A DNA stretch of 64,000 nt from REEB76 sp963774895 (GTDB taxonomy: Bacteria > Pseudomonadota > Gammaproteobacteria > Natronospirales > REEB76), in the NCBI GenBank assembly GCA_963774895.1, contig CAVZGN010000002.1, positions 477,975-541,974 on the forward strand. Direction: 5' to 3'. Below are positions 59,879-64,000 of the stretch, piece after piece. The stretch's first letter is position 1, and the number at the start of each line of letters is the position of its first letter. The notes under the pieces are model-generated. The model did no database searches, had not been told where the DNA came from, and saw only the letters and a program-made list of their open reading frames with translations. A program made the translations under genes and the position numbers.

Positions 59879-60316
59879 ATGTTCAGTGGTAAAAATCAGC
59901 GACCCGCGGTGCGTATCGACACTTTGGTAGGGCGTAATACCGAAATCAGCGGTGATCTGAGTTTCAGCGGCGGTTTGCACGTGGATGGCACCGTGCGCGG
60001 CAACATTAGCGCCAGCAACAGCCCCGAATCCATGCTCAGTCTGAGCCAGCATGGCGTCATCAAGGGCGAGATCCGCGTGCCCCATATCACCATCAATGGT
60101 ACTGTCGAAGGCGATGTTTATGCGGAACAGCGGCTGGAGCTAGGCGCCGAGGCGCGCGTCATCGGTGACGTGCATTACAACCTTATCGAGATGACTGTGG
60201 GTGCCACTGTGGATGGCAAGATGGTACACAAACCCGCCGGCCCGGTATTGGCGATCAGCCATCAGAAATCAGCCCAGGACAACACCCCCGTAAGTCCACG
60301 CAATGCTGCGACTTGA
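59879..60316 (+). CDS. Bactofilin (polymer-forming cytoskeletal protein)
   Basis: A 145-residue protein with a central right-handed beta-helix (about 18-115): GRNTEISGDLSFSGGLHVDG and repeats of GEIRVPHITINGTVEGDVYA type, flanked by short disordered ends. Bactofilins polymerise without nucleotides and place cell-wall enzymes. GGAGGT stands 6 bases before the ATG. The coiled-coil membrane protein upstream could anchor it; an M23 peptidase gene is 1.6 kb away. Confidence 0.93.
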   Translation: MFSGKNQRPAVRIDTLVGRNTEISGDLSFSGGLHVDGTVRGNISASNSPESMLSLSQHGVIKGEIRVPHITINGTVEGDVYAEQRLELGAEARVIGDVHYNLIEMTVGATVDGKMVHKPAGPVLAISHQKSAQDNTPVSPRNAAT

Positions 60317-60360
60317 TTGGAGTATAATTTTATGAATAGTCCGCGATAACGCATAAGTTC

Positions 60361-60708
60361 ATGGACACCCAGTTACACAATCCGTCGCTCGTTTTTACCA
60401 GCGCCGCTGCGCACAAGGTGAAACAGCTGATCGAGGAAGAGGGTAACAGCGCTCTCAAGCTTCGCGTGTTTGTGAGTGGCGGTGGCTGCTCAGGTTTTCA
60501 GTATGGGTTCACCTTCGATGAGAACGTAGAAGAAGGCGACACCCAGGTACAGAACGAGGGCGTGATATTGCTGGTGGACCCCATGAGCTTCCAGTACCTG
60601 GCGGGCGCAGAGATCGATTACTCAGAAGGCCTGGAAGGCGCGCAGTTTGTGATCCGTAACCCTAACGCCAGCACCACCTGCGGTTGCGGGTCGTCGTTCA
60701 GCGTTTAA
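60361..60708 (+). CDS. erpA: Iron-sulfur cluster insertion protein ErpA
   Basis: An A-type carrier that hands [4Fe-4S] or [2Fe-2S] clusters to target proteins. The 115 residues carry the three conserved Cys: C43 in SGGGCSGFQYG, and C107/C109 in TTCGCGSSF. The sequence VDPMSFQYLAGAEIDY is typical of ErpA rather than IscA. It is 44 bases after the bactofilin gene. Confidence 0.94.
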   Translation: MDTQLHNPSLVFTSAAAHKVKQLIEEEGNSALKLRVFVSGGGCSGFQYGFTFDENVEEGDTQVQNEGVILLVDPMSFQYLAGAEIDYSEGLEGAQFVIRNPNASTTCGCGSSFSV

Positions 60709-60764
60709 CTTAATCCCGGATTGATATTGATATTGATAATGGGTGCAGCAGCGCCCGTCGTCAT

Positions 60765-61871
60765 TTAGGCGGGATAGATAGCACCCAGCACCGCGGGCTG
60801 TCTGGCGCCGGTAACGGCAGGTAAATTGCCGGCACGTCCAGCTAGGGTCTCGCGCGCCAGCCAGGCAAACGCCACGGCTTCCACCCAGTCAGGCGGGATG
60901 CCGAAAGCTTCGGTGCTGGCAAGCATGCAACCCCGCAGATGCTCGCTGAGACGCTTACGCAGATGCGTATTATGGATGCCACCGCCGCACAACAACACAC
61001 GCTTGGTACCCTGCGCATGTTGCACGACAGCATCGCTGATGGAGCGTGCCGTAAGTTCGCAGAGCGTGGCCATGACATCCGCCGCCGGAAGTTGCCTGTT
61101 TGCCAGCTTCTCGTCCAGCCATGCTCGATTGAAATACTCACTGCCGGTACTTTTGGGGACTGCACGAGTGAAGTACTCGTCCGCCAGCAAATCTCTAAGT
61201 AGACCCGCATCGATGTGACCCGAGGCCGCGAATTCGCCGTTCTCATCATGGGGTTTATGCAATTGTTCGCGGCTCCATAAATCCATGAACACATTGCCGG
61301 GGCCGGTGTCGAATCCACTCACAATCCCGTCGCCTGCCGGCAGCACGGTGATATTGGCGATGCCGCCGATATTTACCAGCACACGTGTTTCCTTGAGGTC
61401 TGCAAATACCGCGTGGTGAAAAGCTGGTGTCAGTGGCGCGCCCTGGCCTCCCAGGGCCATATCGCGGCGTCGAAAATCCGCAACTGTGACGATGCCGGTA
61501 CGGGCCGCGATGGTGCTGGGGTCGGCGATCTGCAGCGTAAAGGGGTGCGGCGCATCGGGGTGGTGGCGTACAGTCTGTCCATGGCTGCCGATGGCGCGGA
61601 TATCACTGACCTTTATTCCAGCATTGTGGATGAGCGCAAGCGCGGCGGTGGCGAACAATGCGCCCAATTCGCTGTCCAGCCTGCCGAGCTCATCGATGGC
61701 GTCGCCGTGGTAGTGGCCAGCGGCAAATTCAAGGATATGCGCACGCAAGCCCGGGGCATAGGGCAGGAAATGGCTGGAATGCAAGCGTGTCGCTGGCGTA
61801 AATTCCACCAATGCAGCATCCACGCCGTCGCTGCTGGTGCCGGACATCAGACCGATGAAATATTCACGCAC
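60765..61871 (-). CDS. anmK: Anhydro-N-acetylmuramic acid kinase
   Basis: AnmK phosphorylates and opens 1,6-anhydroMurNAc during cell-wall recycling. The 368-residue protein starts YFIGLMSGTSSDGVDAAL, with GSHGQTVRHHP, VNIGGIANITVLPA, FDTGPGNVFMD and LLCGGGIHN. It follows the M23 peptidase gene by 23 bases on the same strand, so cell-wall cutting and recycling genes are together. Confidence 0.95.
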   Translation of the reverse strand: MREYFIGLMSGTSSDGVDAALVEFTPATRLHSSHFLPYAPGLRAHILEFAAGHYHGDAIDELGRLDSELGALFATAALALIHNAGIKVSDIRAIGSHGQTVRHHPDAPHPFTLQIADPSTIAARTGIVTVADFRRRDMALGGQGAPLTPAFHHAVFADLKETRVLVNIGGIANITVLPAGDGIVSGFDTGPGNVFMDLWSREQLHKPHDENGEFAASGHIDAGLLRDLLADEYFTRAVPKSTGSEYFNRAWLDEKLANRQLPAADVMATLCELTARSISDAVVQHAQGTKRVLLCGGGIHNTHLRKRLSEHLRGCMLASTEAFGIPPDWVEAVAFAWLARETLAGRAGNLPAVTGARQPAVLGAIYPA

Positions 61872-61894
61872 GCTTAGATCGGCTCGATCTGCGC

Positions 61895-63343
61895 TCAGTG
61901 AGCGCTGTTGGCCTTGACGGTACTGCCAGTGGTGGTGCTGGCGATACGGGTCACACCGCCATTGCTCATCTCAGCCAGCAGCGTGGTAAGTTCACGGGTG
62001 AAATCCGGCCGGTATTGCGCCAGCAGGGGCTCAGCACTCGGCAGGCTCACAGTGCGCGGATTGCGTGGCACTCCGTCGACCATGATCTGGTAATGCAAGT
62101 GCGGGCCGGTGGCTTCGCCGCTCTCACCCACATAGCCGATCACCTGATCCTGTTTCACATGGCTGCCTGTGTGCAGGCCGCTGCGAAAATGTGACATATG
62201 GGCATACAAAGTGCTGTAACCACCGCCGTGTCTGATGATGATGCAACGGCCGAAGCCTTCCTTTGGTCCGCGAAATACAATGTAGCCGTCTCCGGCAGCG
62301 ACAATGGGCGTACCCGTGGGCGCCGCATAATCCACTCCGTAGTGCGGGCGTACGATATGCAGCACCGGATTCATGCGGTGTAAGCTGAAACCCGAGCTGA
62401 TGCGCGTGTAGGCAACCGGAGCGCGCAACAGCGCTTTGCGGACACTGCGGCCATCGGGCGTGTAGTAATCCGTATGTCCTGAGGGGTCGGTGAAGCGTGC
62501 GATGCGGTAGATCTTGCCCGGCGTCACGAACTCGGTTGCCAGAATTGGGCCATCGATAACCGGTTCATCCTGACGGTGGATTTTCTGATACAGCACTGTG
62601 AAGGAATCGCCGCTGCGGATATCGTGGCTGAAATCTATATCCCAACCGAACAGGTGGATGAGCTGCATGATAACCGGGTCTGACAATCCCGCGCGGGTGG
62701 CGGCGTCGAACAAGGAATTTTCAATGACGCCATGCGCATAGGCGACCGTGGTCTCCCTGGGGATGTCGGCAACACTGGCCTGGTAAATATCAGCGGACTT
62801 TTCCACCTCAAGCCGGTGTGCAGCGTCCAGCTTCATGCTGAGGTTGAGTATGTGTCCGTTGTCATCGTGGCTGATGGTAATCACTTGATCCGGATGTATA
62901 CGCTTCAGTTGTGCAGTCTCACCACCCACAGCCAGAATGGCGCGCATATCATCCGAACTCAAATGTGCCTTTGCGAACAACCGCCCAAGGGTGTCGCCCC
63001 GGTGCACCGTCAATGCAATGGTTTTAGCAGCCGGTGCTGCAACTGATGCATTTGGTGAGGTGGATGCCGATACCGGAGCACTATTCGCGATACCCATGGA
63101 TGCGACAGCCGCGGGTGTTTGCTGTGTGCTGATGGCTGCAACCTGTGCAGCCGTGTGGTTATAGCCCGCGCTCGCGGGGCCGTTGAGCAGCTGGACGATG
63201 CCCCCGCCGACCACCGTCAGTAACAGCAGCAGCCAGAAACGGCGACGCACCCGCGGCCGCCGGGGCGCGCTGTCAGCGTCGGCGGTGGCGCTTGGCTTAT
63301 AATCCGCCCTGAGTTGAGTATTGGCCTTGGTCACGGTCCCCAT
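61895..63343 (-). CDS. M23-family murein endopeptidase with OapA/LysM-like domain
   Basis: The start MGTVTKANTQ (GAGACC upstream) gives 482 residues; a longer frame to 63406 is less likely. Order: basic cytosolic tail, one membrane helix (about 35-53), Ala/Ser/Thr linker, OapA/LysM-like region (about 108-160, LTVHRGDTLGRLFAKAH), a middle domain, and an M23 peptidase (about 315-430) with zinc ligands H334, D338 (HYGVDYAAP) and H417 (PHLHYQ) plus H381. It resembles MepM/YebA, which cuts peptide cross-links during growth. It is divergent from tyrS. Confidence 0.92.
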   Translation of the reverse strand: MGTVTKANTQLRADYKPSATADADSAPRRPRVRRRFWLLLLLTVVGGGIVQLLNGPASAGYNHTAAQVAAISTQQTPAAVASMGIANSAPVSASTSPNASVAAPAAKTIALTVHRGDTLGRLFAKAHLSSDDMRAILAVGGETAQLKRIHPDQVITISHDDNGHILNLSMKLDAAHRLEVEKSADIYQASVADIPRETTVAYAHGVIENSLFDAATRAGLSDPVIMQLIHLFGWDIDFSHDIRSGDSFTVLYQKIHRQDEPVIDGPILATEFVTPGKIYRIARFTDPSGHTDYYTPDGRSVRKALLRAPVAYTRISSGFSLHRMNPVLHIVRPHYGVDYAAPTGTPIVAAGDGYIVFRGPKEGFGRCIIIRHGGGYSTLYAHMSHFRSGLHTGSHVKQDQVIGYVGESGEATGPHLHYQIMVDGVPRNPRTVSLPSAEPLLAQYRPDFTRELTTLLAEMSNGGVTRIASTTTGSTVKANSAH

Positions 63344-63480
63344 CCGGTCTCCCGAAAACCGGGTAACACTAGCTTGATGGGCCTTGATGGTCAAGCCTAA
63401 ACCCATGCCAAATCATGGGGATATGCGAAAAATCTCCCTAGGGCCTAAGCTTTAAGCGGCCATTTTCAGGAGACATGGGC

Positions 63481-64000
63481 ATGCCGACGCCTGCTGCAGC
63501 ACTGGCGGAACTCCGCCGGGGCGCCGACGAAATCCTGCTGGAGACCGAGTTGGCCGAACGCCTCAAAGGCGGCAGGCCGTTACGCGTCAAGGCGGGCTTC
63601 GATCCCAGCGCTCCAGATTTGCATCTGGGCCACACGGTGCTCATCAACAAGCTGCGCCAGTTCCAAGCGTTGGGTCACCAGGCGATCTTCCTGATCGGCG
63701 ATTTCACCGGCATGATCGGCGATCCCAGCGGCAAGAACGTCACCCGCAAGCCTCTGGCTCCGGAGGAGATTGTGCATAACGCTCAGACCTACAGGGAACA
63801 GATCTTCAAGATTCTCGACCCGTCGGTGACGCGCATCGAATTCAATTCCTGCTGGATGGAGAAACTCGGCGCTGCCGGCCTGGTTAAGCTGGCCGCCCAG
63901 CATACCGTGGCGCGCATGCTGGAGCGGGATGATTTCAGCAAGCGTTATGCCAGCGGCCAACCCATCGCCATTCATGAGTTCCTGTATCCACTGGTGCAGG
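63481..64000 (+). CDS. tyrS: Tyrosyl-tRNA synthetase (3' end outside window)
   Basis: The first 173 residues of a class I synthetase. The HIGH motif is HLGH (48-51) in SAPDLHLGHTVLI; then GDFTGMIGDPSGK follows, the pattern of the TyrZ-like group common in Pseudomonas-type bacteria. ATG 63481 is preferred because AGGAG lies 8 bases upstream; ATG 63475 would leave only 2 bases. The KMSKS and S4 regions lie beyond the window. Confidence 0.94.
   Translation, partial: MPTPAAALAELRRGADEILLETELAERLKGGRPLRVKAGFDPSAPDLHLGHTVLINKLRQFQALGHQAIFLIGDFTGMIGDPSGKNVTRKPLAPEEIVHNAQTYREQIFKILDPSVTRIEFNSCWMEKLGAAGLVKLAAQHTVARMLERDDFSKRYASGQPIAIHEFLYPLVQ

Noticed and set aside
1..64000. tRNA genes, CRISPR arrays, insertion sequences, prophage
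   Set aside because: No cloverleaf-like T-loop and acceptor combination, no regularly spaced direct repeats, no transposase or integrase reading frames were seen.

Overview
The window looks like chromosome of a free-living, aerobic gammaproteobacterium of moderately high GC content. No genus can be named from sequence alone. Gene order supports the class: gmk-rpoZ-spoT-ridA-recG, rph-rdgB-hemW, ubiC-ubiA, bioB-F-H-C-D, rsmD facing ftsY-ftsE-ftsX-rpoH, and tyrS next to anmK and an M23 peptidase. I see no rRNA or tRNA gene, insertion sequence, prophage or CRISPR array. Almost everything is chromosomal housekeeping with a few accessory insertions.

Layout. 1-5.8 kb: citrate synthase, ribosomal protein L31, a 650-base gene-free stretch with clustered DnaA-box-like sites, then hemW, rdgB and rph. 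5.9-14.6 kb: a PP2C phosphatase divergent from yicC-gmk-rpoZ-spoT, then ridA-recG; a tandem pair of paralogous secreted proteins of unknown function sits on the opposite strand between spoT and ridA. 14.6-18.7 kb: ubiC-ubiA facing an EAL and an HD-GYP cyclic-di-GMP protein. 18.9-24.3 kb: comF divergent from the biotin operon, with a candidate BirA operator over the bioB promoter. 24.5-32.8 kb: an aa3/caa3-type cytochrome oxidase locus with its heme A synthesis and assembly genes but no cox11/ctaG. 33-39.7 kb: an amino-acid permease, a small secreted protein, cytochrome b561, rpoH behind a perfect CIRCE element, ftsX, ftsE and ftsY, with small dispersed repeats. 39.8-46.3 kb: a VolA-like lipase lipoprotein, rsmD, coaD, a ferredoxin, ggt and murB. 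46.4-52.5 kb: a B12 locus with a PP-loop ATPase, btuB under a cobalamin riboswitch, a small lipoprotein, ABC transporter ATPase and permease, and a HAD protein. 52.5-53.6 kb: rppH and a GNAT gene. 53.7-58.9 kb: an iron region, described below, plus hemJ. 59.2-64 kb: a coiled-coil membrane protein, bactofilin, erpA, anmK, an M23 peptidase and the 5' part of tyrS.

The most interesting system is the iron region. A tightly packed four-gene unit on the minus strand encodes a cupredoxin, an FTR1 iron permease, a predicted outer-membrane beta-barrel and a lipoprotein with two c-type heme motifs of the CCP/MauG type. It starts from a good sigma-70 promoter with a perfect 23-bp Fur-box-like palindrome just downstream, and it is divergent from bfd and bfr (bacterioferritin release and storage). 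It resembles EfeUOB and FtrABCD ferrous-iron importers, but with a di-heme c-type protein and an outer-membrane barrel as partners.

Other regulatory signals readable in the sequence are the CIRCE operator in front of rpoH, the riboswitch with an exact 11-bp hairpin that hides the btuB ribosome binding site, and the BirA-like operator shared by comF and bioB. Function calls for enzymes rest on visible family motifs. Regulation calls are inferences from motif matches.
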